DNA of 64,000 bases from Paenibacillus cymbidii (GCF_004764705.1 NZ_SHLX01000028.1:1-64000), one strand, 5' to 3'. Counted from the first letter of the stretch, positions 17,658 through 26,786 are shown. Made by a program: numbers and translations. The notes: generated from the letters alone by a model not told the origin.

Positions 17658-18230
17658 TTGCCAGCTCAGTATCCTTCCTTTGGCGAAATAAGGGATGTGC
17701 AACGAAAGCTAACTGAAATGAAGAAGCAATACTATTTTCACCATGACCTGTTCTCCATTCAATGGTGGCTGCTAGTAGCGCTTATGATTGTATCTTGGAT
17801 GGTATGGTGGAAAATCGTTGACAAATCAAGAGTGCGGGAAATCTTATTATATGGAGCTGTCTTATCTGTAGTCATTATTATGCTTGATGATATTGGCAGT
17901 GAACTGGGGCTTTGGTCGTACCCTTATCAAGCCATACCGTTAATACCGCGCCTAAATGCGATTGATCTTTCCGTTTTACCTGTATTTCATATGATCGTTT
18001 ATCAATATTATAAAAGTTGGAAATCATTCCTTGCAGCTAATGCGGTAATGGCACTTTCGTTTGCTTTCATTGCAGAACCCCTTTTTGTCTGGCTTGATAT
18101 TTATCATATGGAGAATTGGAGATATATTTATTCAATCCCACTGTACATTGCCAAAGCTCTCTTTGTTAGATGGTTGCTTGAGTTCATCCAAGCAAAAGCA
18201 AGCGTAAAACAACAACGACTTATAAAATAA
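17658..18230 (+). CDS. CBO0543-family integral membrane protein
   Basis: 190 residues with about five hydrophobic segments after a short amphipathic N-terminus. The pattern MxxDDIGSxLGLWSYP followed by PVFHMIVYQYY matches the CBO0543-type membrane proteins common in spore-formers, whose function is unknown. The most likely start is TTG at 17658, eleven bases after AAGGAG; an ATG at 17718 is an alternative but has no good ribosome site. AT-rich relative to its surroundings. Stands alone, convergent with the operon ending at 18402. Confidence 0.78.
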   Translation: MPAQYPSFGEIRDVQRKLTEMKKQYYFHHDLFSIQWWLLVALMIVSWMVWWKIVDKSRVREILLYGAVLSVVIIMLDDIGSELGLWSYPYQAIPLIPRLNAIDLSVLPVFHMIVYQYYKSWKSFLAANAVMALSFAFIAEPLFVWLDIYHMENWRYIYSIPLYIAKALFVRWLLEFIQAKASVKQQRLIK

Positions 18231-18324
18231 ATCTGCATTTCGACTGTATAAATCGGTTCATCTGCCAGTTGACATACAGGTTTTCTTTCCTCCCTCGCAT
18301 CAGCGTTGAAGCGCATTTAATCGC

Positions 18325-18364
18325 CAAAAAACTTGGACCTCCTCGCGGAAGTCCAAGTTTTTTG
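18325..18364. terminator. Bidirectional terminator between convergent genes
   Basis: AAAAAACTTGGAC pairs with GTCCAAGTTTTTT around a 12-base loop, giving a T run in both directions. It separates the CBO0543 gene from the end of the 11-gene operon. Confidence 0.9.
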
Positions 18365-18401
18365 CCTGTTTGCCTCGCAGCAGTTACGTTGCTGCTTACT
18401 G

Positions 18402-18890
18402 CTAAACCAATCCGGAGGGCAACGCCGCCTTAGTACGATCGATTTGGGCCTGATGGATGCCAACGTGGCGAATGAATCCCTGGAACAGCTCGGCGACTGT
18501 CACTTGTTTGCCGTTGGTATCCCCCGCCTTCTCCCAGTCCGCGTCTGTTATCCGTCCGTAAAACATCGCATTGTGGGTCAGAATCACTTCATAAGTCTGT
18601 AAGATGTCCGCTATCGCCGCCTCGTTAGACCGCGCGCCGGCAACCCATGCGTCCTGGTCATAGACAGGCAGCACGGGATGCGGCTCGGTCACGATTTTGC
18701 GCACACGTACGCTGTGCACGATGCTCGAATCGACGAGGTGGGCGACTACCTCCTTGACGCTCCACTTGTCCGGCGCCGGCTTCCAGCTCAGTTGCGCTTC
18801 GCTTAAGCCGTCGATACTTTCACGGATGCGCCGGAGCGTATCGGTGAATGCCGCTGTCGATGGCTTCGCTTCACTTGCCGTTTCGCTCAT
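18402..18890 (-). CDS. DinB/YfiT-like four-helix protein, possible thiol-S-transferase
   Basis: 162 residues. Matches the DinB fold: KWSVKEVVAHLVDSS with the first metal-ligand histidine and FIRHVGIHQAQIDRTK with the other two, giving the usual three-histidine site. Known members include bacillithiol-dependent S-transferases (BstA/YfiT) in Firmicutes. It is the last gene of the large operon and its ATG overlaps the stop of the CoA-transferase gene (ATGA). That context, beside a thiol-dioxygenase-like gene, makes a bacillithiol-linked role attractive but unproven. Confidence 0.85.
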   Translation of the reverse strand: MSETASEAKPSTAAFTDTLRRIRESIDGLSEAQLSWKPAPDKWSVKEVVAHLVDSSIVHSVRVRKIVTEPHPVLPVYDQDAWVAGARSNEAAIADILQTYEVILTHNAMFYGRITDADWEKAGDTNGKQVTVAELFQGFIRHVGIHQAQIDRTKAALPSGLV

Positions 18891-20080
18891 GTTCCGATTC
18901 CCCATTCCTCGATAATCGTTTCGTTATGTTCGCCTTTCAGCGGCGGTCTTCGGTAAGCGCGAAACGAATAGCCGGACAACCCGATCGGGTAACCGACCGT
19001 CGTCGTCACGGCGCCGTTCGGCAGCTCCAATTCGTGCAGCAGTCCGGACGCCGCCACCGCGGGATCATGCAAAATATCGGCATAGTCGTTCACCGGCGCG
19101 CACGGCACGCCACGCCGATCGAACTCGGCCAGCCATTCGGCGGCGGTCCGGCGGCCGAACGTCTCTTGCAGCAGCCCGGCCAATTCCTTCTGGTTGCGAG
19201 CACGGTCGGCCTGCCGCACGAACCGGGGATCTCGTGCAAGCTCCGGGCTGCCGACGGCGGCGCATACTTCGCCCCACAGCTTGTCGTTGCCGGCGGCGAT
19301 AACGAACGGCTTGTCGCTGCCGCGGTAGCCCTGATACGGCGCATTGCGCGGATGTGCGCTGCCGAGCCGCTTCGGCGCAATGCCGTTGCCGTAATATTCG
19401 CTCGTCTGCAGCGCCGATATGCCGAGCACGCTGCCCAGCATCGGCGCGTCGATATAAGCGCCTCGCCCGGTTCGCTGCGCCTGCAGTACGGCGGCCAGCA
19501 CCGTGTAGGCGCCATACAACCCGGCGACGAAATCGGCGACGGGCACGCCGCATTTGACCGGTTCGCCCGCTTCTTCGCCGGTCACGCTCATCAGGCCGCT
19601 GATCGCCTGAATCGTCACGTCGAACGCGCCTTTGCCCGCATACGGTCCTTGTTGGCCGTAGCCGGATATCGAGCAATAGACGAGCCGCGGATTGGCTTCG
19701 GCCAGCGATAAGTAATCGAGCCCGAACTTGGCGAGCACGCCCGGACGATAATTTTCGACGATAATGTCGGCATTGGCGCACAAAGCGCGCAGCCGCTCAA
19801 GCTGCTCCGGCGCCTTGAAGTCGAAGGCGACGCTCCGTTTGTTGCGGTTGAGCGAGCTGAAGTTCGCGCTGAACGGATCGCCATCCTCGCCGTCCAGGAA
19901 GGGCGGCCATTCGCGCATGCCGTCGCCCGTGTCCGGCCGCTCCACTTTTACGACGTCGGCGCCCAGGTCGGCGAACAGCATGCCGGCAAACGGACCGGCG
20001 GCGATTTGCCCGAATTCGAGCACCTTTAAACCTTGCAGCGGCCCGTTCGGTTGTCCGTTCGCGGGAGTCGTTGACGTCAT
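18887..20080 (-). CDS. CaiB/BaiF-family (class III) CoA-transferase
   Basis: 397 residues, the family's normal length. Begins with the typical LKVLEFGQIAAGPFAGMLFADLGADVVKVE block, then NRNKRSVAFDF, IIVENYRPGVLAKFGL, and the catalytic aspartate D154 in GAFDVTIQAISGLMS. These enzymes move CoA between acids without a ping-pong class I mechanism. The ATG at 20080 has GAGAGGA eight bases upstream. It sits directly after the thiol-dioxygenase-like gene; in Advenella mimigardefordensis a class III CoA-transferase (Act) activates 3-sulfinopropionate made by a 3-mercaptopropionate dioxygenase (Mdo), so the pairing suggests the same step here (inference). Confidence 0.9.
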   Translation of the reverse strand: MTSTTPANGQPNGPLQGLKVLEFGQIAAGPFAGMLFADLGADVVKVERPDTGDGMREWPPFLDGEDGDPFSANFSSLNRNKRSVAFDFKAPEQLERLRALCANADIIVENYRPGVLAKFGLDYLSLAEANPRLVYCSISGYGQQGPYAGKGAFDVTIQAISGLMSVTGEEAGEPVKCGVPVADFVAGLYGAYTVLAAVLQAQRTGRGAYIDAPMLGSVLGISALQTSEYYGNGIAPKRLGSAHPRNAPYQGYRGSDKPFVIAAGNDKLWGEVCAAVGSPELARDPRFVRQADRARNQKELAGLLQETFGRRTAAEWLAEFDRRGVPCAPVNDYADILHDPAVAASGLLHELELPNGAVTTTVGYPIGLSGYSFRAYRRPPLKGEHNETIIEEWGIGT

Positions 20081-20117
20081 AGGATCGTTCCTCTCGCTTG
20101 ATAAACTATCGGGCACG

Positions 20118-20711
20118 CTAAACGGCGGCATATACCGGCCGTTCGTTGTCGTGCTTCGTCACGACGTCGCGATGCCCCCCGGTCGCCACATCGTGGATAT
20201 GACGCTGCTGCTTGCCGATGTCCGTACCGTAAATGTGAATTGTAATTGCCTGTTCGTCGAACGGATTCGACACGCCGTGAATGTCGTAATCCGGCGGATA
20301 AACGAACGATATATCGCCCCGGCGCGCCGTCGCCTCGCCGACCTCGCGCAGCTCGTAGCGCGGATCGGCCGTTTCGCCGCGATCGTTACGGCGATACCGC
20401 TTCTCGACGACCGCGCCTTCGTACAAGCCGACAAGCCCCCAAACGAGATGGTCGTGCACCGGCGCCGTCTGCTTCGGCCCCCACACGAAGGCGATGACCG
20501 CAAACGATTCGTCCTCCGGCTTGTAAAGCAAATATTGCGCGTACTTGTGCGGCAACGGCGTCCGGTATTCGGCCGGCACAAGCTCCTCTTGCGCCAGCAG
20601 CCGCTGCAAGTAAGGACGCACCCCGTCTACGATCGCGCGGTTGCCCTCGGCCGTGGCCAGCACCGCTGCGATATCGCGTTCGAGCTGCTTCCAATCGTAC
20701 GGTTCGCTCAT
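20118..20711 (-). CDS. Cysteine dioxygenase-family thiol dioxygenase
   Basis: 197 residues, a single cupin. The three iron-binding histidines are visible as H86 and H88 (APVHDHLVWG) and H145 (YDIHGV). The second-sphere triad that is Ser-His-Tyr in cysteine dioxygenases appears as T157-H159-Y161 (TIHIYG). Such enzymes add O2 to a thiol to give a sulfinate: cysteine, 3-mercaptopropionate or a related thiol. The ATG at 20711 has GGAGGAGG eight bases upstream. It lies between the CoA-transferase pair and the CaiB-type CoA-transferase in the operon, which argues for a catabolic thiol rather than housekeeping cysteine turnover. Confidence 0.85.
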   Translation of the reverse strand: MSEPYDWKQLERDIAAVLATAEGNRAIVDGVRPYLQRLLAQEELVPAEYRTPLPHKYAQYLLYKPEDESFAVIAFVWGPKQTAPVHDHLVWGLVGLYEGAVVEKRYRRNDRGETADPRYELREVGEATARRGDISFVYPPDYDIHGVSNPFDEQAITIHIYGTDIGKQQRHIHDVATGGHRDVVTKHDNERPVYAAV

Positions 20712-20729
20712 GGCATGTTCCTCCTCCAA

Positions 20730-21482
20730 TCAATCTCCAAGCGCGTTGCGGGCAAATACGGGATATAATGGTAGCAGCCGCTCGAGCACGACGCCGCGCA
20801 GCGCGTCCATCTCGGCCGCCGTCGGTGTTTCGGCTTGCGCGAAATGGGCGGACGGCACGCTTGCGAGCACGTCGAACCCCGTCCGCTCCTGCACCTCATC
20901 CGGCGTTACGCCTGGCGCGGTCTCCGCAAGCCGCAGCGCGCCGTCCGGCGGCTGCGGCCGAAGCGTGCCGAGCGGCGTAAACACCCCTTCCAGCCGTCCC
21001 CGGCGAAACACGCCCGCTTCTTCGCGGAACGTGCTGGTCGTTGTATCGACCTGCGCCGGGAACCCTTTGACGGTATGATCGGTCTTGAACAGCAGGACGC
21101 GTTTGCATGCATAAGCGACGACAGCCGAGCCTGCGCCGCCGGGCAGCCGCACTTTCGGCCTTTCCGCATCGCCGATCGCCTGCAGGTTGATGCTGCCGAA
21201 ACGGTCGATTTGGCCTCCGCTGAGAAAAAATACGTCGACCCCGCCCCGTTGCAGGAAGTCGAAAAACTCCTTCGTGCCGTCGAACGGCCAATCCGGCGAG
21301 CCGAGGATGAATACCGTCGCCTGCGGCGCATGTGTCGCTTGCGCAAGCAGCGCCGCCGCCGCCGGGATCGGCGAAAGGTTGCCGGCGGCAATCGTTTCGC
21401 CGTTGCGCAGCTGCCGCGCCAGCGAGCAGATCAGCCATTGTTCGTCGGTATAGCCGCGCCCCGCGACGCCCGGCCCGCTCAC
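20730..21482 (-). CDS. Class I CoA-transferase-like beta subunit
   Basis: 250 residues. The fold markers are present (DVFFLSGGQIDRFGSINLQAIGD, LPGGAGSAVVAYACKRVLL, KGFPAQVDTTTSTF). The segment where transferases carry the catalytic glutamate (ESG or ENG) reads ILGSPDWPFD, with no Glu. Loss of that residue is a feature of the IpdAB group, which hydrolyses ring-containing CoA esters instead of transferring CoA. The start is a GTG at 21482 behind GAGGAGG; GTGA overlaps the alpha-subunit stop, so the pair is coupled. Substrate unknown; transferase versus hydrolase is open. Confidence 0.82.
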   Translation of the reverse strand: MSGPGVAGRGYTDEQWLICSLARQLRNGETIAAGNLSPIPAAAALLAQATHAPQATVFILGSPDWPFDGTKEFFDFLQRGGVDVFFLSGGQIDRFGSINLQAIGDAERPKVRLPGGAGSAVVAYACKRVLLFKTDHTVKGFPAQVDTTTSTFREEAGVFRRGRLEGVFTPLGTLRPQPPDGALRLAETAPGVTPDEVQERTGFDVLASVPSAHFAQAETPTAAEMDALRGVVLERLLPLYPVFARNALGD

Positions 21483-22360
21483 GACGCCTCCTCGCGCGTG
21501 CGGATCAGCCTGCGGTACGCGGCTTCCCCTTCCGCTCCCGCATACCGGCGCAAATAGGCGGCGAACGATTCGTTTGAGCGCGAGGCGTCGACATACTCCC
21601 GCACGTGCTCGGCATCGAGCGGATAATTGCCGGGACACGCGGCCGGATGGGCGCCGTACGGCGCATCAACGACTGCCGCCACATAGAGCGACGGCACGAA
21701 CGCGCCGCCTCGGGCGCGCTCCGCGAGCAACTCCTCCGGCGTCACGATCCGCTCCGCCGAAACGATCGTCCGTCGCGCCGCCTGTGCAAGCAGCCGGCCG
21801 TTCTGCACCGGATGTGCAAGCACGTTCCCTTCCGGATCGGCCGCGTAAGCGTGAAGGAACGCCACGTCGGGCCGAAGCGCCGGCACGACGGCGATACGCT
21901 CGTTATCGTCGTACGGGTTGACAATCGTGCGGAAATCGCCGCGCCGGTTCATATAATCCGTACCGAGCAGCCCGCGCACCGGAAGGAACGGAATGCCGGA
22001 GACGGCGGCTTGCAGCGCCGCGATCAGCGTCGGGCAAGCGTGCTCGCGACCCGCGATCGTCCCCGCCTCGAAGCGGCGGCGGAAATGCGGGGCGGCGCCG
22101 TATTCCCCAAGCGATATTTGCGAGAACTCGACGCCGCTCACGGCGCCCGCGCCAATCAGCAGATCGGCGCCGATCGCCGCCGAACCGACGCAGACGAGCC
22201 GCAGCTCCTTGCGTCCGGAGCGGATCGTTTCGCGAACAAGCGCCAGTGGCGCCATCGTCATATCCCCGCCGATCGCAAGCGATGTTCCGTCTTCCAGGAT
22301 ACGCACCGCTTCGGGAAGCGATACGATTTTGGAGGCGTTTGCCCTTGTTGTTGCAGTCAC
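21479..22360 (-). CDS. Class I CoA-transferase-like alpha subunit
   Basis: 293 residues. Shows the alpha-subunit pattern: LAIGGDMTMAPLALVRETI near residue 30, a GVEFSQISLGEYGAAPHFRR block near 95 with a candidate active glutamate (as in IpdA), the GLLGTDYM signature near 135, and PDVAFLHAYAADPEGN near 165. Partner of the beta chain, with a four-base coding overlap. It follows the second flavin monooxygenase gene by 27 bases. The pair probably acts on a CoA ester made in this pathway. Confidence 0.85.
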   Translation of the reverse strand: MTATTRANASKIVSLPEAVRILEDGTSLAIGGDMTMAPLALVRETIRSGRKELRLVCVGSAAIGADLLIGAGAVSGVEFSQISLGEYGAAPHFRRRFEAGTIAGREHACPTLIAALQAAVSGIPFLPVRGLLGTDYMNRRGDFRTIVNPYDDNERIAVVPALRPDVAFLHAYAADPEGNVLAHPVQNGRLLAQAARRTIVSAERIVTPEELLAERARGGAFVPSLYVAAVVDAPYGAHPAACPGNYPLDAEHVREYVDASRSNESFAAYLRRYAGAEGEAAYRRLIRTREEAS

Positions 22361-22387
22361 AGGATCCCTCCTCTTGATGCCTTGACG

Positions 22388-23746
22388 TTACACCGGCTGC
22401 CTTGCCTTCGCATACGCGTTCGCCGGCCGTTCCAGCCCGAAGTGCTCGCGCAGCGTCTTGCCGGCATAGTCGGCGCGAAACAAGCCTCGGTTTTGCAGCT
22501 CCGGCACGACGAGCTGCAGAATGTCGTCAAGTCCCGCCGACATGTAGGGCGCCATCAGGTTGAAGCCGTCGCTGCCGCGCTCGCGGAACCAGGCGGCCAA
22601 CGTATCCGCTATTGAATCGGGCGTGCCGACGACGATAGAGTGGGAGCGGCTGGCGGCATACCAGCGTCCGACTTCGGCCAGCGTCAACCCCTCTTCCTTC
22701 GCCTTGCGGAAGACGAACGCGAACCGGCCCCGGCTGCCGCGAATGCGGTCTTCGATATCGGGGAACGGGCCGTCCAGCGGATGCTGCGACAAGTCGTAGT
22801 TCATGCTGCCGGACATGAAGGCGAGCCCCGCGTGCGGATGAATCAGCGAATCGAGGTAATCGCGCTTCTCTTTCGCTTCTTTTTCAGTTGAACCGACGAT
22901 CGGCATCAAGCCGGGCAAAATTCGCAACGAAGCTTGCGACCTGCCGTGACGGACGGCGCGCGCCTTGACGTCGGCATAAAACGCCTGCGCCGAACCGAGA
23001 TTCGGCTGTGCGGTGAAAATCAGTTCGGCGTGGCGGGCCGCCGTTTCGCGGAACGTCTCCGACGACCCCGCTTGAATTAGCACCGGATGGCCTTGCGGCG
23101 TCCGCGCGACATTGAGCGGACCCGCAACGTCGAACCACGCGCCCTTATGTCGAGCGGCGTGCACTTTGGCAGCATCGGAGAACACGCCGGACTCCTTGTC
23201 CGCATGCACCGCCTCATCCTCCCAACTGTCCCACAGCTTCTTGACTACCTCGATGAATTCGTCCGCCCGCTCGTAACGCGTGCCGTGCTCCAGATGAGCG
23301 GACTTGCCGAAATTGCGCGCCTCGTCATCGCTTGTCGACGTTACCGCGTTCCATGCCGCTCGCCCTTTGCTGAGATGGTCGAGCGTAGCGAACATGCGAG
23401 CGACGTGGTAAGGCTCGTGGTACGTCGTCGAAGCGGTGGCGGCAAGACCGATGCGTTCGGTCACCGCACTCAGCGCGCCGATCAGCGTCAGCGGCTCGGC
23501 CGTAAAACTGGGCCGATAGGTGACCGATTGTTCGTAGCTGCCTGCGTGAACCGCTTTGATCGACAGCCCGTCGGCGATGAACAGCATATCAAGCTTGGCC
23601 CGCTCCGCCTGGGTGGCGATGCGCTTGTAATAATCGGGATCGGTCGGACTGCCGAAGTCGGCGTCCGGATGCCGCCAGCCGCCGGCGTGATGACCGTTTG
23701 CGGCGACAAATAGCCCGAGATGCATCTGTTTGCGATCATCGCTCAA
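22388..23746 (-). CDS. LLM-class FMN-dependent monooxygenase (NtaA/SnaA/DszA type) 2
   Basis: 452 residues. N-terminal MHLGLFVAANGHHAGGWRHPDADFG and the block LSAVTERIGLAATASTTYHEPYHVARMFATLDHLSKGRAAWNAVTS class it with the NtaA/SnaA/SoxA/DszA monooxygenases, which use FMNH2 from a separate reductase to oxidise C-S or C-N compounds. No reductase gene is visible in the window. The start is a TTG at 23746 (GGAAGG six bases upstream) giving MSDDRKQMHLG; reading further upstream would overlap the ABC ATPase gene. Paralogue of the enzyme at 29459, to which it shows roughly half identity by eye. Confidence 0.88.
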   Translation of the reverse strand: MSDDRKQMHLGLFVAANGHHAGGWRHPDADFGSPTDPDYYKRIATQAERAKLDMLFIADGLSIKAVHAGSYEQSVTYRPSFTAEPLTLIGALSAVTERIGLAATASTTYHEPYHVARMFATLDHLSKGRAAWNAVTSTSDDEARNFGKSAHLEHGTRYERADEFIEVVKKLWDSWEDEAVHADKESGVFSDAAKVHAARHKGAWFDVAGPLNVARTPQGHPVLIQAGSSETFRETAARHAELIFTAQPNLGSAQAFYADVKARAVRHGRSQASLRILPGLMPIVGSTEKEAKEKRDYLDSLIHPHAGLAFMSGSMNYDLSQHPLDGPFPDIEDRIRGSRGRFAFVFRKAKEEGLTLAEVGRWYAASRSHSIVVGTPDSIADTLAAWFRERGSDGFNLMAPYMSAGLDDILQLVVPELQNRGLFRADYAGKTLREHFGLERPANAYAKARQPV

Positions 23747-23777
23747 GAGATCCCTTCCTTTCTTCTGGACAACGCCG

Positions 23778-25814
23778 TTACAACGGGTAATGGCATGCCG
23801 ACGTATGACCCGGTGCCACCTGCGCAAGCGCCGGTTCCTCGCTCCGGCAGCGCGCCGTCGCCGCCGGGCAGCGCGTATGGAACCGGCAGCCGCTTGGCGG
23901 ATTCGCCGGCGACGGCATTTCCCCGGCGATCGGCGCGAACGGCCGTCGCCGCTTCGGATCGGGCACCGGAATCGCGGCAAGCAGCGCTTTCGTGTAATGA
24001 TGGGCGGGATGCCGGAAGAGCTCGTCGGCCGGCGCCACCTCGACAAGCTTGCCGAGGTACATGACGCCAATTCGGTTGGAAATGTGACGGACGACGTTCA
24101 AGCCATGGCCGATGAACAAGTAGGCAAGCCCGAGCCGTTCCTGCAAATCCTGCAGCAGGTTGATCACCTGCGCCTGCACGGACACGTCGAGCGCCGACAC
24201 CGCCTCGTCGGCGAGTATGAACTGCGGATGCAGCGCAATCGCGCGAGCGATGCCGACCCGCTGCCTCTGCCCGCCGGAAAACTCGTGCGGATAACGATCA
24301 TACCAGCCGGTATTCAAGCCGACCAACTGCATCAGCTCCTCGACCCGCTGACGCCGTTCGGCGACGGGCAGCGATTCGTGCACCCGAAGCGGTTCGCCGA
24401 TAATGTCGCCGACTTTCCAGCGCGGATTGATCGAACCGTACGGGTCCTGAAACACGACCTGCATGTCGCGACGGGACGCCTTCCAATCGCGTTGTCCCAT
24501 GGCGAACAAGTCGCGGCCCTGAAATAACACCCGGCCGCCGGTCGCCTTCTCGAGCTGCAGCACGACCCGGCCGAGAGTCGATTTGCCGCAGCCGGATTCA
24601 CCGACGAGCCCGAACGTTTCGCCTTTGCCGATCGAGAACGTCACATCGTCGACGGCGCGGATGTACCGCTTGTGCCGCTGCAGCAACCCTCTGTCGAGCG
24701 GAAAATATTTTTTCACTCCTTCCACCTCGATCAGCGTTTCCCCGACAGCCGGGAGCTCAAGCGGAGACGGCGGCGTACCAGCCTCTTTCGTCTGCTCCGG
24801 CTCGACGACCGCCACCCGCGCTCGTTGCACTTCCGCCTCCTGCAGCAGCGACTCCGCATGCCAGCAGGCGACTTCGCGTCCGTGCAGCTTGTCAAGTGAC
24901 GGCTCCTCGGTGGCGCAGCGTTCCGTGGCGTGCGGGCAGCGTGGATGGAACCTGCAGCCGCCCGGCAGCGCACTCAAGCTCGGGATGGCGCCTTTGATCG
25001 TGTACAGTCGCGTGCCGCGGTCGCCGTCAAGCGTCACGACGGAGCGCAGCAGCCCTTGCGTATACGGGTGATAGGGCCGTTCGAACAGCTGCTCCGCCGC
25101 CGCTTGTTCGGCGATGCGGCCGGCGTACATGACGACGATGCGGTCCGCCATTTCGGCGGCGACGCCGAGATCGTGCGTAATGAGCAGAATCGACATGCCG
25201 AATTCGTCGCGCAGCTCCTGCAGCAAACCAAGGATTTGCGCCTGGATCGTCACGTCGAGTGCGGTCGTCGGCTCGTCGGCGATCAGCAGCTCCGGGCCGC
25301 AGGCGAGTGCAATCGCGATCATCGCCCGCTGGCGCATGCCGCCCGACAGCTCGTGCGGATGCTGCTTCATGCGCGCCTCCGGTTCGGGAATACCGACGCG
25401 CCGCAGCAGCCGTACCGCTTCATCGTAGGCTTGCGCTTTCGTGACCGGCTTGTGTCGGCGGATCACCTCGGTAATCTGGTGCCCGATCGTAAACACCGGA
25501 TCGAGCGCCGTCATCGGCTCCTGGAAGATCATTGCGACTTTGCGTCCGCGCAGCGCACCGATCTCCTGCTTCGACATCGCCGCCAGGCTGCGTCCGTCGA
25601 GCTTGATGTCGCCGTGCGAGATGCGGCCGTTGTCGTAATCGATCAGCCGCATGATCGACAGCGACGTGATCGTTTTGCCGCTGCCCGATTCACCGACCAG
25701 GCACACGATTTCGCCGGGGCCGATCGTCAGACTGACGTTATTGATCGCATTCAGCGAGCCGCCGGCAGTGCGGAAATCGACCGACAGCTCCTCGATGCGA
25801 AGCAAATCTTTCAT
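23778..25814 (-). CDS. Double ABC ATPase of a peptide/nickel-type importer (DppD-DppF fusion)
   Basis: 678 residues holding two complete nucleotide-binding domains. Domain 1 (about 1-330) has Walker A GESGSGKT, signature LSGGMRQR and Walker B LLIADEPTTALD. Domain 2 (about 360-678) has GESGCGKS, FSGGQRQR and ILADEAVSALD. Each ends with the oligopeptide-transport C-terminal region containing CRFHPRCPHAT / CRFHTRCPAAT. Most systems encode these as two proteins; the fusion resembles GsiA/YejF-type layouts. It energises import through the two permeases encoded just upstream. Confidence 0.93.
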   Translation of the reverse strand: MKDLLRIEELSVDFRTAGGSLNAINNVSLTIGPGEIVCLVGESGSGKTITSLSIMRLIDYDNGRISHGDIKLDGRSLAAMSKQEIGALRGRKVAMIFQEPMTALDPVFTIGHQITEVIRRHKPVTKAQAYDEAVRLLRRVGIPEPEARMKQHPHELSGGMRQRAMIAIALACGPELLIADEPTTALDVTIQAQILGLLQELRDEFGMSILLITHDLGVAAEMADRIVVMYAGRIAEQAAAEQLFERPYHPYTQGLLRSVVTLDGDRGTRLYTIKGAIPSLSALPGGCRFHPRCPHATERCATEEPSLDKLHGREVACWHAESLLQEAEVQRARVAVVEPEQTKEAGTPPSPLELPAVGETLIEVEGVKKYFPLDRGLLQRHKRYIRAVDDVTFSIGKGETFGLVGESGCGKSTLGRVVLQLEKATGGRVLFQGRDLFAMGQRDWKASRRDMQVVFQDPYGSINPRWKVGDIIGEPLRVHESLPVAERRQRVEELMQLVGLNTGWYDRYPHEFSGGQRQRVGIARAIALHPQFILADEAVSALDVSVQAQVINLLQDLQERLGLAYLFIGHGLNVVRHISNRIGVMYLGKLVEVAPADELFRHPAHHYTKALLAAIPVPDPKRRRPFAPIAGEMPSPANPPSGCRFHTRCPAATARCRSEEPALAQVAPGHTSACHYPL

Positions 25815-25859
25815 GGTGTTCCTCCCTTCCGACCTCCTGCGCGCCGGTCTATTCAGACA

Positions 25860-26756
25860 TCAGGCGCGCTCTTTTTTCGGATCGAACCGATCGCGCAGAT
25901 CGTCGCCGAGCAGATTGACGACAACGACTAGCAAAGTGATCGCTAGTCCCGGGAATGTGGCGATCCACCATGCGACTGTCATGTAGCTGCGTCCTTGCGA
26001 CAGCATGTAGCCCCAGTCCGGAATTTCTTGTACAACGCCAAGTCCAAGGAAGCTTAAGCCCGTGCCGACGAGAATGGACGTACCGACCCCAATCGTCATC
26101 ATGACGAGCAGCGGGGAGAAGCAGTTCGGCAAGATGTGCCGGAGCATGATTGCCAGGTGGGACGTGCCGACAGCGCGGGCGGCGTCGATGAACGGGCGGC
26201 TGCGCACCGCGATGACTTGACTGCGAACGACGCGCGCCTTGCCGGGAATCGACGCGATGCTGATCGCCAGAATGACGTTGAAGAAGCTCGGTCCGAGCGC
26301 CACGGCGATGGCGATGGCGAACAGGATGCCGGGAATCGTCATCAGAATATCGTTGAAACGCATGAACAACGAATCGATGACGCCGCCGAAGTAACCGGCG
26401 ACAAGCCCAAGCAATGTACCGACCAAACCGCCGATCAGCACCGACACGATGCCCATCGTCAGCGATTGTCGGCTGCCGTACACGACGAGCGTCCAGACGT
26501 CGCGCCCAAACTGGTCGGTACCGAGCAAGTGCGCGAAGCTTGGCGCCTGCAGCAGTCGGTCAGTCATCATGTCGGTCGGCGAATACGGCGCAATCCATTG
26601 CGGCGCGATCGCGCAAACGAGCAGAAACGCGAGCACGAACAAAGAAGTGTAGAGCAACACGTCGGAAACCGTCACCTTCGGCGACTTGGCATCATGGCGT
26701 CCCGCCAGGAGGCGCTGCGGCAATAACGCTTCGGTGGAAACCGTATTGGCGGACAT
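25860..26756 (-). CDS. ABC transporter permease, DppC type
   Basis: 298 residues. N-terminal cytoplasmic lead, then YSPTDMMTDRLLQAPSFAHLLGTDQFGRDVW (the DppC/OppC hallmark near residue 70), five further membrane segments and the coupling loop AARAVGTSHLAIMLRHILPN. Ends in DDLRDRFDPKKE as typical for the family. Forms the channel with the DppB-type permease 30 bases upstream. Confidence 0.93.
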   Translation of the reverse strand: MSANTVSTEALLPQRLLAGRHDAKSPKVTVSDVLLYTSLFVLAFLLVCAIAPQWIAPYSPTDMMTDRLLQAPSFAHLLGTDQFGRDVWTLVVYGSRQSLTMGIVSVLIGGLVGTLLGLVAGYFGGVIDSLFMRFNDILMTIPGILFAIAIAVALGPSFFNVILAISIASIPGKARVVRSQVIAVRSRPFIDAARAVGTSHLAIMLRHILPNCFSPLLVMMTIGVGTSILVGTGLSFLGLGVVQEIPDWGYMLSQGRSYMTVAWWIATFPGLAITLLVVVVNLLGDDLRDRFDPKKERA

Positions 26757-26786
26757 CGGGTATGCCCCTTTCGTATAAATTTATCC

